Assembly (NCBI GenBank): GCA_024695505.1
Contig: JAILIB010000157.1
Coordinates: forward strand, 1-36,542
Reading direction: 5' to 3'
Source: Saccharofermentans sp.
GTDB lineage: Bacteria; Bacillota; Clostridia; Saccharofermentanales; Saccharofermentanaceae
DNA: 36,542 nucleotides
A program made the position numbers and the translations under genes. Below the pieces are notes generated by a model. It had not been told where the DNA came from and did no database searches. It saw nothing but the letters and a program-made list of their open reading frames with translations. This document shows, piece by piece, positions 1 through 7,399 of the stretch (positions are counted from its first letter, which is position 1; each line of letters opens with the position of its first letter).

Positions 1-1191
1 CTGGATACCTGCAGCTTCTGCATCGTACTTTGCCTTGATACCTGCAGCTTCCTGCTCTGCAGCATAACGCTGTGCTTCAGCCTGAGCCTTCTTAGCTTCT
101 GCGTCCTGGATCGCCTTATACTTTTCAGTCTCAGCGATTACACGCTCAGCCTCAGACTTCTTCTGCTGATTGTATAGAGCAGCTTCAGCCTGCTTCTGCT
201 TTTCGATGAGCTCGGCTTCTGCGAGTTTCTGCTTCTGATACTTGTCGGCATCAGCCTTACGGTTGATCTCAGCTTCGAGTTCCTGCTGTCTGACGTCGAC
301 CATCTTCTGACGGAGGATGGCTTCCTGCTGGGTCTTAGCGATCTCAGCATCGGTAGCCTTAACGCCGATGACCTTCTGCTGTTCCTGCTTCTGGATCTCA
401 TAAGCAGCGTCAGCTTCAGCCTTCTTTGTATCAGCCTGAACCTTGAGGTTAGCCTGCTTGATGGCGAGATCGTTGTTACGCTCGGCGATGATGATGTCAG
501 ACTGTACGGATGCCTCGTTTGCTTTCTGCTTAGCTTCAGCGACTGCGATTGCGACGTCTCTGTCAGCCTGTGCCTTTGCGATGGAAGCGTCCTTCTGGAT
601 CTGGGACATGTTGTCCTGACCCAAAGCGATGATAAGGCCGTTCTCGTCGTCGATCCTCTGGATGTTGCAGGAGATGATCTCGATACCGAGAGCGTTCATG
701 TCGGTCTGTGCCTTGTTCTGCATCTCGTCACCGAACTTCTTACGGTCGGTGTTGAGCTCTCTCAAGCCAACGGTACCGATGATCTCACGCATGTTACCCT
801 GAAGGGAATCGGTGAGTGCTGCGCAGATCCTTTCCTCGTTCATGTTGAGGAAGTTCTTCATTGCGAGCTCGATTCCTTCCGGATCGGTCTTTACACGGAC
901 CTTTGCGACTGCGTCGATGTCGACACCGATGAAGTCATTTGTAGGTACGAAACCGTTCGTCTTGATATCGATGCTGATCTGCTTGAGAAGGAGGATATCC
1001 TTTCTCTCGATGAACGGGATCCTTACGCCTGCGCGGCCGATGAGGATCTTCTTTTTCTTCCTCGGACCGGAGATGATGTAAGCGACATCCGGCGGTGCCT
1101 TAACGTAACCGGTAAGTACGATGACGATCACAAAGATCAATAAAGCGATTCCGATTCCGATAGGAAGTGCATAATCTGATAAATTAGGCAT
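1..1191 (-). CDS. floT: Flotillin (SPFH/band 7 protein), FloT/YuaG-like, partial
   Basis: Flotillins assemble in the membrane, scaffold ordered microdomains and affect membrane fluidity and the stability of partner proteins. The reading frame is open from the ATG at 1191 to the window edge (397 codons, no stop), so the C-terminus is missing. FloT proteins run to about 500 residues. Residues 8-28 form one hydrophobic helix. An SPFH domain follows to about residue 200, with GYVKAPPDVAYIISGP at its start and LGIEIISCNIQRIDDENG near its end. The rest is a long Ala/Glu/Gln/Lys-rich coiled coil (repeated KAEAD, QKQKLAEAE, AEAQRYAAEQEA). The long coil favours FloT over the short FloA. The ribosome site AGGAAAGG lies just upstream of the start, and a good promoter sits at 1228-1256. 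No NfeD-type partner is visible, but the downstream side lies outside the window. Confidence 0.92.
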   Translation of the reverse strand, partial: MPNLSDYALPIGIGIALLIFVIVIVLTGYVKAPPDVAYIISGPRKKKKILIGRAGVRIPFIERKDILLLKQISIDIKTNGFVPTNDFIGVDIDAVAKVRVKTDPEGIELAMKNFLNMNEERICAALTDSLQGNMREIIGTVGLRELNTDRKKFGDEMQNKAQTDMNALGIEIISCNIQRIDDENGLIIALGQDNMSQIQKDASIAKAQADRDVAIAVAEAKQKANEASVQSDIIIAERNNDLAIKQANLKVQADTKKAEADAAYEIQKQEQQKVIGVKATDAEIAKTQQEAILRQKMVDVRQQELEAEINRKADADKYQKQKLAEAELIEKQKQAEAALYNQQKKSEAERVIAETEKYKAIQDAEAKKAQAEAQRYAAEQEAAGIKAKYDAEAAGIQ

Positions 1192-1227
1192 AATCTTAAT
1201 CCATCCTTTCCTTTGATGTTGCTATAA

Positions 1228-1256
1228 ATCTTAAAGATATTTGTCACGAAAATCAA
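1228..1256 (-). promoter_or_regulatory. Sigma-A-type promoter for the flotillin gene
   Basis: On the minus strand, TTGATT (1251-1256) and TAAGAT (1228-1233) are separated by exactly 17 bases, and the start codon lies 37 bases further on. The match is good for a housekeeping promoter. The call is from sequence only. Confidence 0.6.
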
Positions 1257-1317
1257 TATAAATCGGTGCGGATAACTTACCAAACCGGAAATGATATTTT
1301 TGGATCCCGATTTGGTC

Positions 1318-1341
1318 CAAACGCACAAATAGTTGCGTTTG
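1318..1341. repeat. Perfect inverted repeat between the divergent flotillin and metal-efflux genes
   Basis: CAAACGCA and TGCGTTTG form a perfect 8-bp stem around an 8-base spacer. No T-run follows on either strand, so a terminator is unlikely. It lies about 60 bases upstream of the flotillin -35 and 20 bases upstream of the efflux -35. That position would suit a regulator binding site shared by the two divergent units, but nothing identifies the regulator. Confidence 0.4.
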
Positions 1342-1360
1342 AGGGGATTATTGTAATAGG

Positions 1361-1389
1361 TTGACAATTATATACCGATGCGATAAAAT
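1361..1389 (+). promoter_or_regulatory. Consensus sigma-A promoter of the metal-efflux operon
   Basis: TTGACA (1361-1366) and TAAAAT (1384-1389) are separated by exactly 17 bases. Transcription should start near 1396, a few bases before the palindrome at 1404-1423. A repressor bound there would block RNA polymerase at the start site. Confidence 0.85.
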
Positions 1390-1403
1390 TCAAACAAATG
1401 AAC

Positions 1404-1423
1404 ATATGAATAATTGTTCATAT
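1404..1423. promoter_or_regulatory. ArsR/SmtB-type operator
   Basis: A 20-bp near-perfect palindrome with half-sites ATATGAA and TTCATAT around a central AATT; only one symmetric base pair is broken. It resembles the 12-2-12 operators bound by SmtB, CzrA and CadC. It lies directly downstream of the promoter and just before the ArsR-family gene, which implies autorepression relieved by metal. The palindrome contains an in-frame ATG at 1422. This is another reason to place the translation start downstream, at 1440. Confidence 0.8.
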
Positions 1424-1439
1424 GAAAAAGGAGGACAAG

Positions 1440-1769
1440 ATGCCGAACGATCATAAAGAACAGCACAGTAACTTAAATCATGAACTGCCGTCTGAAGAAT
1501 TGCTGCAGGACTTAGGTGACCTTTTCAAGATCTTCGGTGATACGACAAGGATCAGGATCATGTTCGCTCTTTATGAAGGCGAGATGAGCGTTTCCTCTAT
1601 ATCGGAATTGCTCAATATGACACAGCCGGCGATCTCCCACCAGCTTAAGACATTGAAGGCGGCCAATCTTGTCGCAACGCGCAGGCAGGGAAAAGAGATC
1701 TATTATCACTTGTCTGACGAGCATGTAAAATCCATCATCGCCGCCGGCTTTGAACATCTTATCGAATAA
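1440..1769 (+). CDS. ArsR/SmtB-family metal-sensing repressor with alpha-5 (zinc-type) site
   Basis: A 109-residue winged-helix repressor. Such proteins leave DNA when they bind metal. The recognition helix is visible (MTQPAISHQLKTLKAANLV, residues 60-78), followed by the wing (RRQGKEIYYHLS). The protein has no cysteine, so the alpha-3 cysteine site of CadC and ArsR is absent. The C-terminus instead carries D93, H95, H106 and E109. That is the +2/+13/+16 spacing of the SmtB/CzrA alpha-5 site for zinc and cobalt, with the final glutamate as the last residue. The start at 1440 is preferred because AAGGAGG (1428-1434) ends five bases before it; an in-frame ATG at 1422 lies inside the operator. 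This is the first gene of the operon with the HMA protein and the ATPase. Confidence 0.92.
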   Translation: MPNDHKEQHSNLNHELPSEELLQDLGDLFKIFGDTTRIRIMFALYEGEMSVSSISELLNMTQPAISHQLKTLKAANLVATRRQGKEIYYHLSDEHVKSIIAAGFEHLIE

Positions 1770-1788
1770 CATTTTGGAGGTTATATAT

Positions 1789-2007
1789 ATGAAGAAAACA
1801 TTTGAACTTGAAGATCTTGATTGCGCCAACTGCGCCATGAAGATGCAGGAAGCTATCGAGAAGATTCCCGGAGTGATCTCATGTTCCGTCAATTTCATGA
1901 CTCAGAAGATGATCCTTGAAGCTGACGATGCTGAATTCGACAAGATCCTCAAGCAGGCTGTCAAGGCTATTGCAAAGGTAGAGCCTGACTGCACGGTTGT
2001 CCTCTGA
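1789..2007 (+). CDS. Stand-alone HMA heavy-metal-binding protein
   Basis: A 72-residue ferredoxin-like HMA domain, the size of a metallochaperone. The metal loop reads LDCANCAMKM, with C12 and C15 as thiol ligands and D11 in front of them. A DCxxC loop is typical of the N-terminal domains of zinc/cadmium/lead ATPases such as ZntA, whereas copper chaperones usually have other residues before the first cysteine. The ATPase that follows lacks its own HMA domain, so this gene probably supplies it in trans, either as a chaperone or as a detached regulatory domain. Start chosen at 1789, with TTTTGGAGG ending nine bases upstream. The stop lies one base before the ATG of the ATPase, which suggests coupled translation. 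Confidence 0.88.
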   Translation: MKKTFELEDLDCANCAMKMQEAIEKIPGVISCSVNFMTQKMILEADDAEFDKILKQAVKAIAKVEPDCTVVL

Positions 2008-2008
2008 T

Positions 2009-3898
2009 ATGAAATACAAACTCACCAGAAAACAAAAGAAGATGCTGATCCGGATAATCATTTCGGCAGCTCTTTTGGCGGTGTTCCTGCCTTTGGAACA
2101 TTTCATCGAAATGCCCTGGTGGGTTGAACTCATATTATTCGTAATCCCATATGTGATCGCAGGTTATGATGTATTAAAATCTGCCGCGGTCAATATCATT
2201 CACGGCCGTATCTTCGATGAGAAATTCCTCATGATGATCGCGACGGTCGGAGCTTTCGCAACAGGCGAGTATCCTGAGGCATCTGCAGTAATGCTTTTCT
2301 ATCAGGTTGGAGAACTCTTCCAGAGTATTGCAGTCGGAAGGTCCAGAAAATCTATAGCAAAGCTCATGGATATCAGGCCTGATTATGCGGTCGTAATAAG
2401 AGACGAAAAAGAAGAAAAAGTATCTCCTGATGAAGTATCCGTAGGTGAGATCATAATTATCCGTCCGGGTGAGAAGATCCCGCTCGACGGAGTCATCATC
2501 GAGGGTACGAGCTCCATCAATACTGCCGCTCTCACGGGCGAATCCGCTCCTGTTGATGCGGGTACGAGCGATACCGTCATTTCAGGCACGCTGAACCTTA
2601 CGGGAGTGATCAAGGTCAAGACAACATCTTCGTTCGGACAAAGTACTGTTTCAAAGATCCTGGAACTTGTTGAAAACGCTTCTGACAAGAAAGCGAAGGT
2701 CGAGAATTTCATCACCAAATTCGCAAGATGGTATACTCCCGCAGTTGTTATCGCGGCCGTGCTTCTTGGAGTGATCCCGCCGTTATTCATCGGCATCGGA
2801 AGCTGGGAAGTATGGAAAGCATGGCTTATCAGAGCTTGCGTGTTCCTTGTAGTTTCATGTCCTTGCGCGCTGGTCGTATCCGTTCCGCTCTCTTTCTTCG
2901 GCGGGATCGGTGCCGCTTCGAAGCGCGGCATACTGATCAAGGGCGCGGGCTATATGGAAGTCCTTTCAAAGACGGATACCGTTGTCTTTGACAAGACCGG
3001 AACGCTTACAAAAGGAGTGTTTTCAGTTGAAGACGTTCACCCGAATCTGATCGGCAAACCTGAACTCCTTGATATTGCGGCAGCATGCGAAAGCTTTTCG
3101 AGTCACCCCGTTGCACAGTCTATCGTAAGGGCGCATGAAGGACACATCGACAGATCGAGGATATCGAACGTTGAGGAACTTGCCGGAAAAGGCGTGAAAG
3201 CAGTAGTTGACGGTCAGACGTACTATGTCGGAAACGGACAGCTCATGGAGCTTTGCTGCGCTAAATGGCATGAGTGCCACATGACAGGAACGATTATCCA
3301 CATCGCCCGTGAAACGGAAACCGGGACTGAATATCTCGGACATATCGTTATTAACGATGAGATCAAGGAAGATTCGGCTTCCGCGGTCAAAGAACTGAAG
3401 TCTTTGGGCGTTAAGGAACTTATAATGCTCACGGGCGATAAGGCTAAGGTCGCTCAAAACGTTGCAGAAAAGATCGGTCTTACCGGACATCACGCGGAGC
3501 TCCTTCCAGCCGATAAGGTTTCGAAGGTTGAAGAACTCCTTGCGAAAGGCGGCGGAAAGCTTGCCTTTGTAGGTGACGGAATAAACGATGCTCCGGTGCT
3601 GATGCGTGCCGACGTCGGTATCGCGATGGGCGCGATGGGCTCTGATGCCGCCATAGAATCTGCAGACGTTGTCCTTATGGACGACAAGCCTTCAAAGATC
3701 GCCGAATCTATCAGGATAGCGAGAAAGACCATGCGCATAGTATGGGAGAACATAGTGTTTGCGATCGCCGTCAAGGTGATCATCCTTGTTCTCGGCGCAC
3801 TGGGAATAGCAAACATGTGGCTTGCGGTCTTTGGTGACGTCGGTGTTCTGGTCATCGCGATCCTCAATGCAGTCAGGTGCATGAGAGTCAAGGACTGA
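2009..3898 (+). CDS. cadA: Zn/Cd/Pb-translocating P1B-type ATPase
   Basis: A heavy-metal efflux pump of the inner membrane that uses ATP hydrolysis to export Zn(II), Cd(II) or Pb(II). It has 629 residues from the ATG at 2009. A TTG at 1997 is in frame but overlaps the upstream gene. The actuator motif is ALTGESAPV. The metal-site membrane motif SCPCAL (C284 and C286) follows, then the phosphorylation site DKTGTLTKG (D328), the HP motif SSHPVAQ, and the hinge GDGINDAPVL. The last membrane segments contain NMWLAVFGDVGVLVIAILNA, which is typical of the PIB-2 zinc/cadmium class. The usual N-terminal HMA domain is absent and is encoded by the preceding gene. Operon position behind an alpha-5-type ArsR protein points to zinc as the main physiological inducer, which is inference. 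Confidence 0.95.
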   Translation: MKYKLTRKQKKMLIRIIISAALLAVFLPLEHFIEMPWWVELILFVIPYVIAGYDVLKSAAVNIIHGRIFDEKFLMMIATVGAFATGEYPEASAVMLFYQVGELFQSIAVGRSRKSIAKLMDIRPDYAVVIRDEKEEKVSPDEVSVGEIIIIRPGEKIPLDGVIIEGTSSINTAALTGESAPVDAGTSDTVISGTLNLTGVIKVKTTSSFGQSTVSKILELVENASDKKAKVENFITKFARWYTPAVVIAAVLLGVIPPLFIGIGSWEVWKAWLIRACVFLVVSCPCALVVSVPLSFFGGIGAASKRGILIKGAGYMEVLSKTDTVVFDKTGTLTKGVFSVEDVHPNLIGKPELLDIAAACESFSSHPVAQSIVRAHEGHIDRSRISNVEELAGKGVKAVVDGQTYYVGNGQLMELCCAKWHECHMTGTIIHIARETETGTEYLGHIVINDEIKEDSASAVKELKSLGVKELIMLTGDKAKVAQNVAEKIGLTGHHAELLPADKVSKVEELLAKGGGKLAFVGDGINDAPVLMRADVGIAMGAMGSDAAIESADVVLMDDKPSKIAESIRIARKTMRIVWENIVFAIAVKVIILVLGALGIANMWLAVFGDVGVLVIAILNAVRCMRVKD

Positions 3899-3997
3899 TC
3901 TTTTCATCAAGGCATAATTCTGTCCCGATAATCGTACCCTTAATCTACCCCTTGTGAGTTAAAATATACTCAAAGAATCTGATTGGGGTATTAGCTG

Positions 3998-6900
3998 ATG
4001 ATAGATGTTTACAGATACGGCGGAATAGACTGTATTACTCCCGTCGTTATCAGGAAAGAATTAAGCAGGGAAGACGGTCGCGAGACAATCTTTATCGTGC
4101 CTGAATTTGCAAAGGCGCAGGTTGAGCGTGAGATCCTGAGCCGGCTTGAAGATTCAAGCAGACAGCGCGGTGCATCCATCCGTTCCGAAGGCAGGAACAT
4201 CCCTGTCGATTCTTCGTTCGTCGCAGGCGACGTATTGAGCTTCATCACTCTTTCATCTGCGATCCTTGAAGCTGCAGGATATGAGTACGGCGGAGCGGGC
4301 AGCGACGTTGCTTTAAGGTGCGCCATCTATTCCGTTCTTGCCAACTATAAAGACGATTTCAAGACATTCGGCAAGCTCACCAGCAGGTTCGAATACATAA
4401 ATATGCTCATCGATCTTTTGGGCGATTTTACCAGGTACGGGATCGGTGTTGCCCAGCTTGAGGAAGCCATCGCAAATTCATCTGCTTACTCTGCCGAATA
4501 CAAGAGCAAGTTGGAAGACATCAAGCTGATGATGGAATCCATCGGAAAGATCAATGACCAGTACGGAATGTCTTTCCTTAAGAACCGTATCGAAGCTGCA
4601 AGCCAGGTGCTTATGCAGGTTTCATCCGACAAGCTTAAGAACAGGCGATTCTCCGGATTAAGAAAACTCCTTTCTTCACGTTTTGTTTTTATCGGATTCG
4701 GCTCAGGAAGAAATCTCACGCCGCAGGAATATCTTCTTGTCAATCTTCTTTCCGAGAAGGGTGCAGATATAACTTTCTATGTACTTTCAACGGATAAGGC
4801 TCCTCTCTCAGAGAAGAACCTTTATAAAGTCGGCAATGAGTTCACAGACCGTATGAAAGCGCGCGGAGCAGGCATTCATGATCTTGAAAGAGAAGACAGG
4901 GATGAAACCCGTTTCGCAGATCTCATCGAGCCGTTTGCTCTTGATTCCGCGTATGAAGGTGAAATGACTGACCGCATCAGGCTTGCTGCGATCAGCGGTG
5001 CAGATAACCAGCTTGGTTATGTGTTTTCAGAGATAATCAGACTCACCCGTGATGAAGGTTACAGATACCGTGATATCAGGATCGTATGCTGTGATGACGA
5101 TCTTTCATCAAGGATGAGGAGCAATGCGGAATTGTTCGGCCTTGATGTCTTTATAGACAGACGAATCGAACTCTGGAGTACTCTTGTCCCAGTTTTTGCC
5201 GAAACGGTTTTAGAGCTCCCTGTCCACAACTACAAGATCAGTGATGTCTTAAGAGCGATGAGATGCGGCCTTGTAAAAGTCCCGCCGGTTATCGTCGATA
5301 TGTTTGACAATTACTGCAGGCGAATGAACATCACTGACGGTAAGAGGCTGTTTAAGAGTTCCGTTTATCTGAAGGATCCGAAGAATGAGATCTCTCTGCC
5401 TGACACATACGAGGACATTAAGCCGGGACAGCTTATTGATGAGGGAAGCTTCTACTGGAATTACATAGTTCAGGCAAAACTGATGCCACTCAGGAAGTCT
5501 GCCGATGCGATCGCTGAAGAGAGGCTCCTGAGCCGCAAAGCGATGCTTCTCCGCGACCTTCTCATAGATCACCGTGATGATGTCGAATTATTGTCCGGAG
5601 AACAGCAGAATGCCAAAGAGAGTGAGGCAGCTGCAGCTCTGGTCCGCGGCTTTTCTGAGGTAATGAATCTGCTGACGCTGTTTACTCATGAGATGAACGA
5701 CGTTCCGATAGAGCAGAGGGCTTTTATTTCGCTTATCAGGACTGACATGAAAAACAGGATCGAAGGAACGATCCCCCTCAAGGTCGATTCAATCGAGATC
5801 ACGACGCCCGACAGGGCTTTTGTAACGCCGTGCAAGGTTATGTTCATTCTTGGAGCTTCACGCGAAAACTTCCCGCACAAGAAAGGCTCTGAAGGCTTAT
5901 TAAGCACCGGAGAATTAAGAAATCTCTCCAAGTCCGTCACCGATTGTGAACTGCCTGATAAGAACGAGGCAAGATCAAAGGAAGAGTTCGTCACTTGCTG
6001 CCTGACTTTAGGCACGGTCACCGACAGGCTATACATGATCCATAATGCCGATAAGAATTTCACGAGCAGCGTATATGATTATCTTATGGATGTAGCTGAT
6101 CCCGGTAGGTTTGTCAGCGGATTCAGGACCCCGGTAACGGGCGTTTACAGAAAGAGAAACCATGTGTTCAAGGAATCAGCCGTGGACAGCGATATAATGG
6201 AACAGCTCCTTGTTCTTTCCGACGGCGGAAAAGGCATGAACCTCAGCGTCAGCGCGCTTGAGGAGTTCAACGCTTGTCATCTCAAATACATGCTTAACCG
6301 TGTCCTTTATGTCAGAATGCGCGATGACAATACCGAGGTCGATTCAAGGGCATACGGCACGCTTATCCATAAGATGTATGAACTTGGATTGTCTGAGATG
6401 GGGAGCGAGGACTTCACTTCAAATGCAAAGGAACTCCTCGAAAACGATGAGCTTTATGAAAAGAAAGCAGATGACGTTTTTGAACAGGCCGTTTTGGCAG
6501 AGAACATTCCGGGTACTGTTGATGAGGACGGTGAGTCCGTTAAGATAAACAAGGAGTTTGATGTCGACACGGGCGTTAAACTCCGCAGGATGTTCAAGCT
6601 GACTTTCAAGGGAATATTGAGCGATATATTGAAGACGGGATTCATTCCTGCCGGATATGAAGCGCAGATAGGCAAAGCTTCAACGGACGGTAACGGCAGG
6701 GAGATCGTGCTTTCTCTTGAAGATAAAGAACTTGAAGATGAGACCGGTCTTAAGATCCGCTTCAACGGATTTATCGACCGCTTCGATCTGAAATCATCAG
6801 AGCAGGGCGATGAAGGCCTCAGGGTTATCGATTATAAGAGCGGTGATAAGAAGATAAAGACCGCTGAACTCTTCAACGGTATCCAGATTCAGCTCCCGCT

Positions 6901-7399
6901 TTATACCAGGGCTTTATGTGCGGGTTACGGCATTGATCCCGCAGGCTGCGATTACGGTTATTTCAATGTCGGCCTGAGGACTGGATCCGGAAAGAAGCCT
7001 TTGACGTTTGAGCCGAAGACTGCCAAAGCGGGATCGGATTATTCGGATGAAGACATAAAGCTTGCGCTGGATTATTCGAACCATATCGTAAAGACATCTG
7101 TAAATGACATCAAGGCGGGAAAGGCAGATGCGCTTGTAAGTCCCGGGTATCACTACTGCGGATTCTGCCCGTACGCTGGAGCCTGCGGCAATGTTCCTTC
7201 CAGACCGGTTGACCGTTTGGGAAACAGGAACCCGGGAGACGTTTATTCCGGTTATCTTGAAAAAGCGGCTATGAAGACCGGAGGTCAAAGTCAAGACCAG
7301 GATGGCAAGCCTAACAGAAAAAGTATGAATGAGGCTTATAAGATAATGATGCGCGAAAGACTCGGCATGAAAGAAGATAAAACCGGAGGTGAAGAATAA
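3998..7399 (+). CDS. addB: AddB subunit of the AddAB helicase-nuclease
   Basis: AddAB processes double-strand breaks for RecA-dependent repair, as RecBCD does in enterobacteria. This 1133-residue protein has the AddB layout: a degenerate helicase-like region and then a C-terminal PD-(D/E)xK nuclease (LRVIDYKSGDKK, D945 and K947), which cuts one strand. The AddB iron-sulfur cluster ligands are all present: C760 in FNACHLKYM, then C1054, C1057 and C1063 in HYCGFCPYAGACG. Their C...C-x2-C-x5-C spacing is that of the Bacillus protein. The N-terminus, where many AddB proteins carry a P-loop (GRSGSGKS type), reads VYRYGGIDCIT here, with no recognisable Walker A. The stop overlaps the start of addA in TAATG, so the subunits are translationally coupled. 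The ribosome site is weak (GGGG about nine bases upstream). Confidence 0.94.
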   Translation: MIDVYRYGGIDCITPVVIRKELSREDGRETIFIVPEFAKAQVEREILSRLEDSSRQRGASIRSEGRNIPVDSSFVAGDVLSFITLSSAILEAAGYEYGGAGSDVALRCAIYSVLANYKDDFKTFGKLTSRFEYINMLIDLLGDFTRYGIGVAQLEEAIANSSAYSAEYKSKLEDIKLMMESIGKINDQYGMSFLKNRIEAASQVLMQVSSDKLKNRRFSGLRKLLSSRFVFIGFGSGRNLTPQEYLLVNLLSEKGADITFYVLSTDKAPLSEKNLYKVGNEFTDRMKARGAGIHDLEREDRDETRFADLIEPFALDSAYEGEMTDRIRLAAISGADNQLGYVFSEIIRLTRDEGYRYRDIRIVCCDDDLSSRMRSNAELFGLDVFIDRRIELWSTLVPVFAETVLELPVHNYKISDVLRAMRCGLVKVPPVIVDMFDNYCRRMNITDGKRLFKSSVYLKDPKNEISLPDTYEDIKPGQLIDEGSFYWNYIVQAKLMPLRKSADAIAEERLLSRKAMLLRDLLIDHRDDVELLSGEQQNAKESEAAAALVRGFSEVMNLLTLFTHEMNDVPIEQRAFISLIRTDMKNRIEGTIPLKVDSIEITTPDRAFVTPCKVMFILGASRENFPHKKGSEGLLSTGELRNLSKSVTDCELPDKNEARSKEEFVTCCLTLGTVTDRLYMIHNADKNFTSSVYDYLMDVADPGRFVSGFRTPVTGVYRKRNHVFKESAVDSDIMEQLLVLSDGGKGMNLSVSALEEFNACHLKYMLNRVLYVRMRDDNTEVDSRAYGTLIHKMYELGLSEMGSEDFTSNAKELLENDELYEKKADDVFEQAVLAENIPGTVDEDGESVKINKEFDVDTGVKLRRMFKLTFKGILSDILKTGFIPAGYEAQIGKASTDGNGREIVLSLEDKELEDETGLKIRFNGFIDRFDLKSSEQGDEGLRVIDYKSGDKKIKTAELFNGIQIQLPLYTRALCAGYGIDPAGCDYGYFNVGLRTGSGKKPLTFEPKTAKAGSDYSDEDIKLALDYSNHIVKTSVNDIKAGKADALVSPGYHYCGFCPYAGACGNVPSRPVDRLGNRNPGDVYSGYLEKAAMKTGGQSQDQDGKPNRKSMNEAYKIMMRERLGMKEDKTGGEE

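Noticed and set aside
138..401. A Ser/Arg-rich open frame inside the flotillin gene
   Set aside because: It is a shifted frame of the flotillin coiled coil, whose real frame is open for 397 codons.
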